A stretch of 6,529 nucleotides of DNA from an uncultured Flavobacteriales bacterium (GTDB lineage: Bacteria > Bacteroidota > Bacteroidia > Flavobacteriales > UBA1820), in assembly GCA_938023515.1 (NCBI GenBank), contig CALJDR010000034.1, positions 1 through 6,529 on the forward strand. Reading direction: 5' to 3'. Both the position numbers and the translations under genes were made by a program. The stretch's first letter is position 1. Every line of letters begins with the position of its first letter. The notes beneath the pieces were generated by a model. The model saw only the letters and a list, made by a program, of their open reading frames with translations. It made no database searches and had not been told where the DNA came from. Of the stretch, positions 1 through 4,858 are shown in pieces.

Positions 1-45
1 GATGACGTCGAGTCTCGTGGGCTCGGAGATGTGTATAAGAGACAG
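1..45 (+). other. Illumina Nextera P7-side adapter (sequencing artefact)
   Basis: This is not genomic DNA. Bases 27-45 are the 19-bp Tn5 mosaic end AGATGTGTATAAGAGACAG. Bases 12-26 are the Nextera read-2 stub that precedes it (GTCTCGTGGGCTCGG). Bases 4-11 (GACGTCGA) sit exactly where the 8-base i7 index lies, and bases 1-3 (GAT) match the end of the P7 flow-cell oligo. From memory the index matches Nextera XT N729, which I could not check. The adapter happens to be open in the trpD frame, so an automatic caller can start trpD inside it at GTG 31 and add five false residues (M/V-Y-K-R-Q). Genomic sequence begins at 46. Confidence 0.97.
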
Positions 46-525
46 TTCTTCAATATGCTCGGTCCGCTGGTCAATCCGGTTATGCCGAAACACCAACTGC
101 TTGGTGTTTATAATTTAAAGCTGCTCCGCCTGTACAATTACATTTGTCAGCAGAACGGGATCAACTGTACGATAGTCCATTCGCTGGACGGGTACGATGA
201 GGTGTCGCTCACTTCGGACTTTAAAGTAGCTTCTCCCCAAGGGGAGCGTATCTATAGTCCCGGCGAACTGGGTTGTCCGGTGTATGCGCCCGAGGACCTT
301 TGGGGCGGACAGACGGTGGAAGACGCGGCCCGGATATTTGACGGCGTCCTTTCGGGAGCGGCTACGCCCGGGCAAAGGGATTGCGTGGCGGCCAATGCGG
401 CCTTTGCTATCCGCACGCTCGATCCTGCTCTCTCCCTCGGACAGGCAAAGGAGAAAGCCGAAGAATCGCTTTCCAGCGGACAGGCGCTGGAAAAATTCAA
501 ATGTTTCGTAGAACTAAACAATTAA
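46..525 (+). CDS. trpD: Anthranilate phosphoribosyltransferase, C-terminal part (5' truncated)
   Basis: TrpD transfers the phosphoribosyl group of PRPP to anthranilate, the second dedicated step of tryptophan synthesis, in the cytosol. About 159 residues remain of a family usually near 330-350, so the N-terminal helical domain and the glycine-rich PRPP loop are missing. The fragment starts in the conserved FNxLGPLVNP segment (46-78). It continues with HQLLGVY and with DGYDEVSL, whose Asp-Glu pair (codons 196-201) corresponds to the metal-binding DE of the family. It ends with the usual C-terminal helices (NAAFAIRTLD, then an AKEKAEESLSSG-type helix). No true start is present because the contig edge is an adapter junction. 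TAA at 523-525 lies 4 nt before trpC. Identity is firm from the motifs and from the trpC-trpF-trpA genes that follow. Confidence 0.95.
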   Translation, partial: FFNMLGPLVNPVMPKHQLLGVYNLKLLRLYNYICQQNGINCTIVHSLDGYDEVSLTSDFKVASPQGERIYSPGELGCPVYAPEDLWGGQTVEDAARIFDGVLSGAATPGQRDCVAANAAFAIRTLDPALSLGQAKEKAEESLSSGQALEKFKCFVELNN

Positions 526-529
526 CGGT

Positions 530-1315
530 ATGGAAACGATACTCGACAGGATATTGGAAGAAAAACGCCGCGAAGTGGCTGCGCAAAAGAAAACCGTTTC
601 GCCCGGTCAACTTAAGGACGGCCTTTTCTATGCCCGCAAAAGGCTTTCGATGAGCCGGGCCCTGGCGCAGAGCGTCCCCGCAGGGATCATTGCCGAATTC
701 AAACGCAAATCCCCTTCCAAGGGTTTTATTAAGGAAAATGCAGTGGTGGGAGACATCGTATCGGGATATGCCCGCGCCGGTGCGGCGGCCTGTTCCGTAT
801 TGACCGACCGGACTTTCTTTGCCGGTGCGGCGGAGGATTTGATGGCAGCCCGCCGGGCGGTGGAAATTCCCCTGCTGCGCAAGGATTTCGTCGTGGACGG
901 ATACCAGCTGCACCAGGCAGCCGCCTGGGGGGCCGATGCGGTACTACTGATCGCGGCGGCCCTTGAAAAGGACGAATGCCGGGAACTGGCCTGCCAGGCC
1001 CGGGAACTGGGATTGGAAGTATTGCTGGAAGTGCATGGGGAGGATGAACTCGGATATGTGAGCCCCGAGGTGAACATGGTAGGGGTGAACAACCGGAACC
1101 TGAAGACTTTCCACACCGATGTGGCGGTTTCCCTGCAATTGGCCGGGATGATGCCTGCGGGGGTAGTGCGCGTGTCGGAAAGCGGGATAGATGATTCCGT
1201 TGTGGTATCCCGGCTGAAGCAGGCCGGTTACGATGGTTTTCTGATCGGCGAGCGGTTCATGCGAGAGGCCGATCCCGGTGTGGCGCTGAAAGATTTCCTG
1301 TGCCATGTGGATTAA
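530..1315 (+). CDS. trpC: Indole-3-glycerol phosphate synthase
   Basis: TrpC closes the indole ring, turning 1-(o-carboxyphenylamino)-1-deoxyribulose 5-phosphate into indole-3-glycerol phosphate. The 261 residues are full length for a monofunctional enzyme. The (beta/alpha)8 barrel signatures appear in order: IAEFKRKSPSKG (residues 54-65, with E56 and K58), LLRKDF (K118, the likely general acid), LLEVH (E167), the NNRNL loop (187-191), VSESGI (215-220) and GFLIGERFM (236-244). The start at ATG 530 is 4 nt after the trpD stop and gives the normal N-terminal helix METILDRILEEKR, so translation is probably coupled to trpD. The 3' end overlaps trpF by 11 nt. All catalytic residues I can place are intact. 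It is a separate gene from trpF, unlike the fused TrpC-TrpF of E. coli. Confidence 0.97.
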   Translation: METILDRILEEKRREVAAQKKTVSPGQLKDGLFYARKRLSMSRALAQSVPAGIIAEFKRKSPSKGFIKENAVVGDIVSGYARAGAAACSVLTDRTFFAGAAEDLMAARRAVEIPLLRKDFVVDGYQLHQAAAWGADAVLLIAAALEKDECRELACQARELGLEVLLEVHGEDELGYVSPEVNMVGVNNRNLKTFHTDVAVSLQLAGMMPAGVVRVSESGIDDSVVVSRLKQAGYDGFLIGERFMREADPGVALKDFLCHVD

Positions 1316-1928
1316 GGTATGCGGCTTGAAGGATGCCGCCAACGTATCCCTGGTAGCCGGGTTGGGCCCCGATATGATGGGCTTCATCTTCTACGAGGCT
1401 TCCCCGCGGTATGCGGGCGGATTGGATCCGGACGTAGTGAGGGCTCTCCCGTGGAATATCCGACGTGTCGGGGTGTTCGTGGATGCCGGGATGCAGGAGA
1501 TACTCCTCACGGCGAAAGAATATGGACTCGGCACGATACAATTGCACGGGGATGAATCCCCGGATCAATGTGCTGCCCTGCGCAAGGAAGGATATTCTGT
1601 CGTGAAAGCGGTCGGGGTGGCAGCCCCGGATGATATCCGGCGGGCGGAACGCTACCGGGAATCCTGCGAAACTGTGCTTTTCGACCGGAAAAGCCCTTCA
1701 CGCGGGGGTACGGGGGAAAAGTTCGACTGGGACCTCCTCGAATCGTACGACGGGGCACCGTTCCTGCTCAGCGGGGGGATCGGGCCGCAGGACAGGGAGT
1801 CGGTGTCCGATTTCCGCCACCCGGGATTCCTGGGGATCGACCTGAACAGCCGTTTTGAAACGGCAGCGGGGCTGAAAGATATAGGGGCGCTGCGAACGTT
1901 TATCGAGGCGGTGCGCCGGGAACAATAA
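1305..1928 (+). CDS. trpF: Phosphoribosylanthranilate isomerase
   Basis: TrpF carries out the Amadori rearrangement of N-(5'-phosphoribosyl)anthranilate, supplying the TrpC substrate. The 207 residues are standard for the free-standing enzyme. The protein opens with MWIKVCGLKD, placing the catalytic Cys at residue 6. The catalytic Asp is D127 in VLFDRKS, followed by GGTG (134-137), LSGGIGP (155-161) and the phosphate-binding strand GIDLNSRFE (177-185). ATG 1305 lies inside the end of trpC in another frame, an 11-nt overlap. I chose it because the family begins within a few residues of the (I/V)K(I/V)CG strand and no upstream start fits. Function and order suggest co-transcription and coupled translation with trpC. 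The stop (1926-1928) is followed by an AT-rich 38-nt spacer. Confidence 0.97.
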   Translation: MWIKVCGLKDAANVSLVAGLGPDMMGFIFYEASPRYAGGLDPDVVRALPWNIRRVGVFVDAGMQEILLTAKEYGLGTIQLHGDESPDQCAALRKEGYSVVKAVGVAAPDDIRRAERYRESCETVLFDRKSPSRGGTGEKFDWDLLESYDGAPFLLSGGIGPQDRESVSDFRHPGFLGIDLNSRFETAAGLKDIGALRTFIEAVRREQ

Positions 1929-1966
1929 AAAACAAATCCGATAAAAATTAAAACAACGATACGATT

Positions 1967-2740
1967 ATGGACCGATTAAAAAAATTGTTCGAGACCAAGG
2001 ATAAGGATATCCTTTCGGTTTATTTCACGGCCGGATTCCCGCAGAGGGACTCCACGGCCGAGGTCATCCGCTCTCTGGAGTCGCATGGCGCCGATATGAT
2101 CGAGGTGGGCGTCCCCTTCTCCGACCCGATGGCCGACGGGAAAGTGATCCAGCAAAGCAGTACCGTGGCCTTGCGCAACGGTATGACCCTCGATTTGCTG
2201 CTGTCGCAGGTAGAAGAGGCCCGGCGCGACTGCGAAATTCCCCTGGTGCTGATGGGGTATCTGAACCCGATGATGCAGTACGGGGTGGAAAGGCTTTTCA
2301 AACGGTGCGGGGAAGTGGGGATCGATGCGATCATTATCCCCGACCTTCCGTTCGGGGAGTATATGGAACACTACAAGCCCCTTTGCGAGCAGTATGGGAT
2401 CCCGGTCATCATGCTCATCACCCCGGAGACGTCCACCGAGCGCCTGCGCCGGATAGACGATCATTGCGGAGGCTTCATCTACATGGTGTCGGCGGCTTCC
2501 ACCACGGGAACGCGGGACGAATTTTCGCCGGAGCAGGAGGCGTATTTCCGGCAGGTAGACGGGATGGGGCTGAAGAACCGGCGGCTGATAGGATTCGGGA
2601 TATCCAACCCCCGGACGTTCGAAGCGGCATGCCGGTACAGCAGCGGTGGGATCATCGGGAGCCTGTTCATCAAGTGTCTGGAGCGCAACGACACCCCGGA
2701 CGGGGCGGTAAAGGACTTACTGAAAACGATAGGGAGGTAA
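1967..2740 (+). CDS. trpA: Tryptophan synthase alpha chain
   Basis: TrpA cleaves indole-3-glycerol phosphate to indole and glyceraldehyde 3-phosphate, passing indole through a tunnel to TrpB. The 257 residues are close to the usual length of about 250-270. The catalytic pair is visible: E46 in MIEVGVPFSDP and D57 in MADGKVIQ, matching E49 and D60 of E. coli. Also present are YFTAGFP (19-25), IIIPDLPF (122-129), MVSAASTTGTR (173-183, the mobile loop-6 region), IGFGISNP (208-215) and GGIIGSLFIK (227-236, phosphate site). The start is 38 nt after trpF in an A-rich leader without a Shine-Dalgarno site, as is common in Bacteroidetes. It is the last gene of the operon here. No trpB follows, and in Bacteroidales trpB normally heads the operon, so the partner gene is expected upstream of the window. 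Confidence 0.97.
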   Translation: MDRLKKLFETKDKDILSVYFTAGFPQRDSTAEVIRSLESHGADMIEVGVPFSDPMADGKVIQQSSTVALRNGMTLDLLLSQVEEARRDCEIPLVLMGYLNPMMQYGVERLFKRCGEVGIDAIIIPDLPFGEYMEHYKPLCEQYGIPVIMLITPETSTERLRRIDDHCGGFIYMVSAASTTGTRDEFSPEQEAYFRQVDGMGLKNRRLIGFGISNPRTFEAACRYSSGGIIGSLFIKCLERNDTPDGAVKDLLKTIGR

Positions 2741-2760
2741 CCGGAGAAATGTTAATCCGT

Positions 2761-2821
2761 TTTCACGAAGATTTCACAAACATTTCACACGGGTAGCATT
2801 CCCTTATTAAAAAACTTTCAC
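2761..2821 (+). repeat. Helically phased TTTCAC direct repeats (candidate operator)
   Basis: Identical TTTCAC hexamers start at 2761, 2772, 2783 and 2816. The first three are spaced exactly 11 bp and the fourth lies 33 bp (three units) further on, touching the -7 element at 2822. The copies therefore fall on nearly the same face of the helix. The first three lie roughly 50-75 bp upstream of the expected transcription start, where an activator could bind as an oligomer. This is an inference from spacing only; no regulator is identified. Confidence 0.45.
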
Positions 2822-2829
2822 TATATTTG
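2822..2829 (+). promoter_or_regulatory. Bacteroidetes-type -7 element (TATATTTG) for the envelope module
   Basis: TATATTTG matches the Bacteroidetes primary-sigma consensus TAnnTTTG exactly. The expected -33 position, about 2799-2802 (TTCC), does not resemble TTTG, so the promoter may be weak or activator dependent. Initiation would be expected near 2833-2837, giving a leader of roughly 55 nt before the ATG at 2891. Confidence 0.6.
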
Positions 2830-2833
2830 TAAC

Positions 2834-2860
2834 AGACCCTGTGAGAAACAGGGTCTTTAT
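2834..2860 (+). terminator. 9-bp hairpin with short T tract: trp operon terminator and/or 5' leader hairpin
   Basis: AGACCCTGT (2834-2842) and ACAGGGTCT (2848-2856) form a perfect 9-bp stem with a 5-nt GAGAA loop, followed by a weak T tract (TTTAT). It lies 93 nt after the trpA stop, so it could end the trp transcript. It also sits just downstream of the -7 element at 2822-2829, so it would form the very 5' end of the next mRNA, where it could act as a stabiliser or attenuator. The two roles are not exclusive. Confidence 0.55.
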
Positions 2861-2890
2861 ACCTATGTTTAACCCTAAAACCTAATTGTT

Positions 2891-3136
2891 ATGAAAACTC
2901 AAAGTGTATTTGCATTTTTGGCAGGAGCTGCCATCGGTGCTACCGTTGCCTTGTTAGTCGCTCCCGATTCGGGAAAAAACACCCGTGAAAAAATCGCCAA
3001 CAAAGTCCGCGAGGGCAAAGAAAGGGCGATGGATATGGTCGAAGAAGGCAAGGAAAGGGCCAGGGAACTGGTGGGCCGCGGCGAGCAGAAAGCTAAAGAC
3101 CTGGTGGAAAAAGGCACCAAGCAGGTAAAAGGATAA
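2891..3136 (+). CDS. YtxH-like membrane-anchored protein with 11-residue helical repeats
   Basis: This is an 81-residue protein of the YtxH type, a family linked to general stress in Firmicutes and of unknown molecular function. An N-terminal hydrophobic, Gly/Ala-rich segment (about residues 6-24, VFAFLAGAAIGATVALLVAP) ends in the family hallmark APDSGKNTREKI. The rest is a highly charged helix made of near-perfect 11-residue units starting at V39, V50, V61 and V72. They share the pattern V-x-x-G-x-x-x-A/V, with KER, RAREL and QKAKDL variants. The likely topology is a single membrane anchor with a long amphipathic tail. ATG 2891 follows a leader with a -7 element and hairpin. The gene lies 15 nt before the PF07332-like gene, so the two are probably co-transcribed. 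YtxH assignment is from motif recognition. The role in envelope stress is inferred. Confidence 0.85.
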   Translation: MKTQSVFAFLAGAAIGATVALLVAPDSGKNTREKIANKVREGKERAMDMVEEGKERARELVGRGEQKAKDLVEKGTKQVKG

Positions 3137-3151
3137 TCCCCCGTCTTTCGT

Positions 3152-3535
3152 ATGGAACAAGAAGATGAAAAGCCCGGATTGGCCGAGCGGACAGTCGAAG
3201 ACCTGAAGGACTATGCGTCCCTGCGGGCCGACAGTATCCGCCTGAGCCTGATCGATAACCTGTCCACGCTGTTCAACACGCTTTTCGGTGTGTTCGTACT
3301 CATTTTGCTGGCAGGGATAGGCACGGTGTTCTTCGCCGTGGCCCTCACTTGGGTGTTGGGCCTGCTTATAGGCTCGATGCTCTATTCCATACTGATCATG
3401 GGGACGTTGTTCATGATCCTGGCCGCTATCGTCTATGCCAAACGGAACAACCTGGTGGTCAACCAGTCCGTGCAGATGCTTAGCAAAATGGTGAACGATA
3501 TGACCAAGAAATATTCCGACAATGGAAAAAGTTGA
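3152..3535 (+). CDS. Small two-helix membrane protein, PF07332-like (YqjE / 'phage holin' family)
   Basis: The 127-residue protein has a charged amphipathic N-terminus (AERTVEDLKDYASLRADSIRL, residues 11-31). Two long hydrophobic segments follow (about 42-70 and 73-95), with a short Gly/Ser turn, then a positively charged tail (AKRNN, MTKKYSDNGKS). This layout fits the PF07332 group (putative actinobacterial holin-X/YqjE). Proteins of this group are often labelled 'phage holin', although many, like E. coli YqjE, are chromosomal envelope proteins next to YqjD and YqjK. Nothing phage-like surrounds this gene, so a lytic role is unlikely. It starts 15 nt after the YtxH-like gene, and its end overlaps the next gene by 14 nt, implying one operon. 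Family call is moderate; the exact function is unknown. Confidence 0.75.
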   Translation: MEQEDEKPGLAERTVEDLKDYASLRADSIRLSLIDNLSTLFNTLFGVFVLILLAGIGTVFFAVALTWVLGLLIGSMLYSILIMGTLFMILAAIVYAKRNNLVVNQSVQMLSKMVNDMTKKYSDNGKS

Positions 3536-3806
3536 TTATCTGAGCCTGAAGACGCTCGCCGACGTAAAGGCCGCGCGTACGCGCGTGGGGGACCGCCTGG
3601 ACAAGGTGGAAGCCCGCCTGAAAGAGGATTACGACGATGTGACCCGGATGTTCGACTTCAGCTATATCGCCGAGGCGGTGGCCCGGAAAATGGCTACTAT
3701 CTATGGCATTATAGAGACTGTCCTGTCGGGGTACGACCTGGTAAGCACGTTCGTAAGCAAGTTCCGCGACCAAAGGCGCCGCGAACGTGGTTGCGACGAA
3801 GACTGA
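3522..3806 (+). CDS. Small charged helical protein, hypothetical (third gene of envelope module)
   Basis: I do not recognise this 94-residue protein by sequence. It is strongly helix-forming. A charged, coiled-coil-like N-terminal half (LKTLADVKAARTRVGDRLDKVEAR region, residues 8-35) is followed by a more hydrophobic amphipathic stretch (about 46-81, FDFSYIAEAVARKMATIYGII then VLSGYDLVSTFV). It ends in a very basic run (RDQRRRER) and an acidic CDED terminus. There is no signal peptide or clear membrane span. The ATG at 3522 lies within the end of the PF07332-like gene (14-nt overlap), arguing for translational coupling and a shared job, perhaps as a peripheral partner. Position and size recall YqjK beside YqjE in E. 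coli, but I see no sequence basis for homology. An intrinsic terminator begins 19 nt after the stop. Confidence 0.8.
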   Translation: MEKVDYLSLKTLADVKAARTRVGDRLDKVEARLKEDYDDVTRMFDFSYIAEAVARKMATIYGIIETVLSGYDLVSTFVSKFRDQRRRERGCDED

Positions 3807-3825
3807 TCGGATAGATTGAGAACAG

Positions 3826-3855
3826 AACGGGAGACGAATTCGTCTCCCGTTTTTT
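3826..3855 (+). terminator. Intrinsic terminator of the envelope module
   Basis: Bases 3826-3851 are a perfect 26-bp palindrome, with arms AACGGGAGACGAA and TTCGTCTCCCGTT. The RNA would form a long GC-rich stem with a tight central loop, followed directly by a six-T run (3850-3855). It lies 19 nt after the stop of the third module gene. On the minus strand the same stem lacks a following T tract, so it mainly acts in the + direction. Confidence 0.9.
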
Positions 3856-3873
3856 ATAAAATAAATCTTGCAG

Positions 3874-4071
3874 TCAGGGCAGCAGGGCGTCTATTGTTTT
3901 TTTTCCGCCTGCGACCATCCATTGTTTTGAAGGGATTTGGTAAATCCGTGCATATCCTTTTACCTTAAAAGTACCGTTTATCAAACCTTCTCCTTCTGTC
4001 GGGAATCCATTTGTATTGTAAGAACTAAAATCTATAGTTCTCTCCCTATATTGGTTTACTTCATCATTCAT
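3874..4071 (-). CDS. Hypothetical 65-residue protein in AT-rich island (possibly a remnant)
   Basis: I do not recognise this protein. Starting from ATG at 4071, it has a polar N-terminus (MNDEVNQYRERTIDF) and a middle that looks like beta strands and turns (NTNGFPTEGEGLINGTFKVKG, in part). The C-terminus is YARIYQIPSKQWMVAGGKKTIDALLP. There is no signal peptide, membrane span or Cys. Support for expression comes from a near-consensus promoter on the same strand about 30 bp upstream. Against it stand its small size, its AT-rich composition unlike the neighbours, and an A8 run in the coding strand (3897-3904) near the 3' end, where a frameshift could have truncated a longer gene. It could be a transferred orphan gene, a degraded fragment, or chance. 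Confidence 0.45.
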   Translation of the reverse strand: MNDEVNQYRERTIDFSSYNTNGFPTEGEGLINGTFKVKGYARIYQIPSKQWMVAGGKKTIDALLP

Positions 4072-4100
4072 TTGTTTGGAATTGTATTACTGTTGCAACT

Positions 4101-4132
4101 CAAATATAATCAAAAAAGAAATTAAAAACAAA
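4101..4132 (-). promoter_or_regulatory. Near-consensus Bacteroidetes promoter for the 65-codon ORF
   Basis: Read on the minus strand, TTTG (4132-4129), a 20-nt spacer and TATATTTG (4108-4101) match the Bacteroidetes -33/-7 consensus (TTTG, about 19-21 nt, TAnnTTTG) with no mismatch. Initiation would fall near 4094-4097, about 25 nt before the ATG at 4071. AT-rich DNA can produce this pattern by chance, which limits confidence. Confidence 0.6.
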
Positions 4133-4161
4133 TGTTTTTCCATCCCGGGATTTTCGCCGGA

Positions 4162-4713
4162 TTACTTGAAGGCCTTTACCTGCTTGCGGTAGACGATCTT
4201 TTTGCCGGGCACGTCGTATATCTCGGTCACCGGGTTTTCGTCCGGGATGCCGGCTGCCCGGCAGTATTTTTCGAGGGCCGGGTACACCTTGACGATACCC
4301 ATCACCACGGACATGCGGCCTTTATAGGGAAATTCGGCGACTATGTAATCGCCTTGCGGCAGGGTGGTTATATCGTATTTTCCGGAAAGGGCCTTTATTT
4401 GGTCGGCATCCAAGCCTTCCACGATACATCCCAGGTCGGAGCGCAGGCGGCTTTTCTCCACTTTTTTCGGGTTGTCGTAGTAGACGCCGAAGCCTTTGGC
4501 GGCGGGAATCTTTTCATCGTCCAGCAGCTGGTGATAGACGTCGTCCATCACTTCCCCGGATTTGCGGTAATCCCCCACGGCGTGCCGGAAGACGCCGGTT
4601 TCCCCGCCTTGTTTTTCCCGGCGGAAGCGGATTTTGCGGAAGCCTCCGAAATAGGTATAGACCAGCAGGACGAGGGCCATCAAGAGGGCGGCGATAATAA
4701 GCGCGGTTTTCAT
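4162..4713 (-). CDS. Membrane-anchored GyrI-like small-molecule-binding domain protein
   Basis: The 183-residue protein has an N-terminal membrane segment (residues 3-22, TALIIAALLMALVLLVYTYF) and a short basic stretch (RKIRFRREK). One GyrI-like/SOUL-type domain follows (about 35-178). Family features I can see are FGVYYDNPKKV (75-85), RSDLGCIV (91-98), the YDITTLPQGDYIVAEFPYKG core (113-132) and the C-terminal PVTEIYD (161-167), whose E165 fits the acidic residue that lines the pocket in this fold. GyrI-like domains bind small cationic or hydrophobic ligands, often as effector domains of AraC or MerR regulators or as the free DNA gyrase inhibitor. Here no DNA-binding domain is attached; the domain hangs from the membrane instead. 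It is divergent from the GH78 gene. The ligand is unknown and membrane orientation is not clear. Confidence 0.82.
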   Translation of the reverse strand: MKTALIIAALLMALVLLVYTYFGGFRKIRFRREKQGGETGVFRHAVGDYRKSGEVMDDVYHQLLDDEKIPAAKGFGVYYDNPKKVEKSRLRSDLGCIVEGLDADQIKALSGKYDITTLPQGDYIVAEFPYKGRMSVVMGIVKVYPALEKYCRAAGIPDENPVTEIYDVPGKKIVYRKQVKAFK

Positions 4714-4737
4714 GGTTTTGCGTTTTTATGGGTTCCC

Positions 4738-4769
4738 TAAAATTAGGGTTTTTTGCTCTCTTTTGCAAT
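4738..4769 (-). promoter_or_regulatory. Weak candidate promoter for the GyrI-like gene, overlapping a dyad
   Basis: On the minus strand, ATTG (4769-4766), a 20-nt spacer and TAATTTTA (4745-4738) each differ by one base from the Bacteroidetes -33 TTTG and -7 TAnnTTTG. The -7 part lies within the inverted repeat CCCTAAAATTAGGG (4735-4748). The expected start is near 4731, about 18 nt before the gene's ATG. Confidence 0.35.
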
Positions 4770-4796
4770 ACGGCCGGGCAAATCCACTGAAAATCG

Positions 4797-4804
4797 TATT
4801 TTTG
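4797..4804 (+). promoter_or_regulatory. -7 element (TATTTTTG) for the GH78 gene
   Basis: TATTTTTG fits TAnnTTTG exactly and lies 54 bp before the ATG at 4859. No TTTG is found at the expected -33 spacing; the nearest (4762-4765) is 31 nt away, too far. Downstream, GGGTG (4814-4818) and CACCC (4826-4830) could form a small 5-bp hairpin near the 5' end of the mRNA. Confidence 0.5.
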
Positions 4805-4858
4805 CGAAAACCAGGGTGCGCTTGACACCCCAATACGATCACTTTACGACTCGAAACT

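Noticed and set aside
27..45. Tn5 mosaic end as a sign of a natural Tn5/IS50 insertion
   Set aside because: The hyperactive mosaic-end sequence is directly preceded by the Nextera stub and an index-like octamer, so it is library adapter, not IS50.
2865..2885. Six-codon upstream ORF (MFNPKT) in the leader of the YtxH-like gene
   Set aside because: It looks like a leader peptide ending 5 nt before the gene, but it has no run of regulatory codons and A/T-rich leaders give such frames by chance.
3152..3535. Phage holin or prophage lysis cassette
   Set aside because: No endolysin, spanin, structural or integrase gene is nearby. The neighbours and the PF07332/YqjE-type layout favour a chromosomal envelope protein.
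3937..4125. Plus-strand 62-codon ORF in the AT-rich island with a hydrophobic C-terminal half
   Set aside because: It lacks a promoter and overlaps the minus-strand ORF that has one. A Phe/Ile/Leu-rich reading is expected from AT-rich DNA. A small membrane peptide or toxin cannot be excluded, but nothing supports it.
4142..4151. ATCCCGGGAT palindrome after the GyrI-like gene as a terminator
   Set aside because: Ten bases of palindrome with no loop and no directly adjacent T tract on the minus strand make a poor intrinsic terminator.
4132..4740. Plus-strand open frame of 202 codons opposite the GyrI-like gene
   Set aside because: The minus strand gives a coherent membrane anchor plus GyrI-like domain. 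The plus frame is Phe/His/Gly rich, an antisense shadow.
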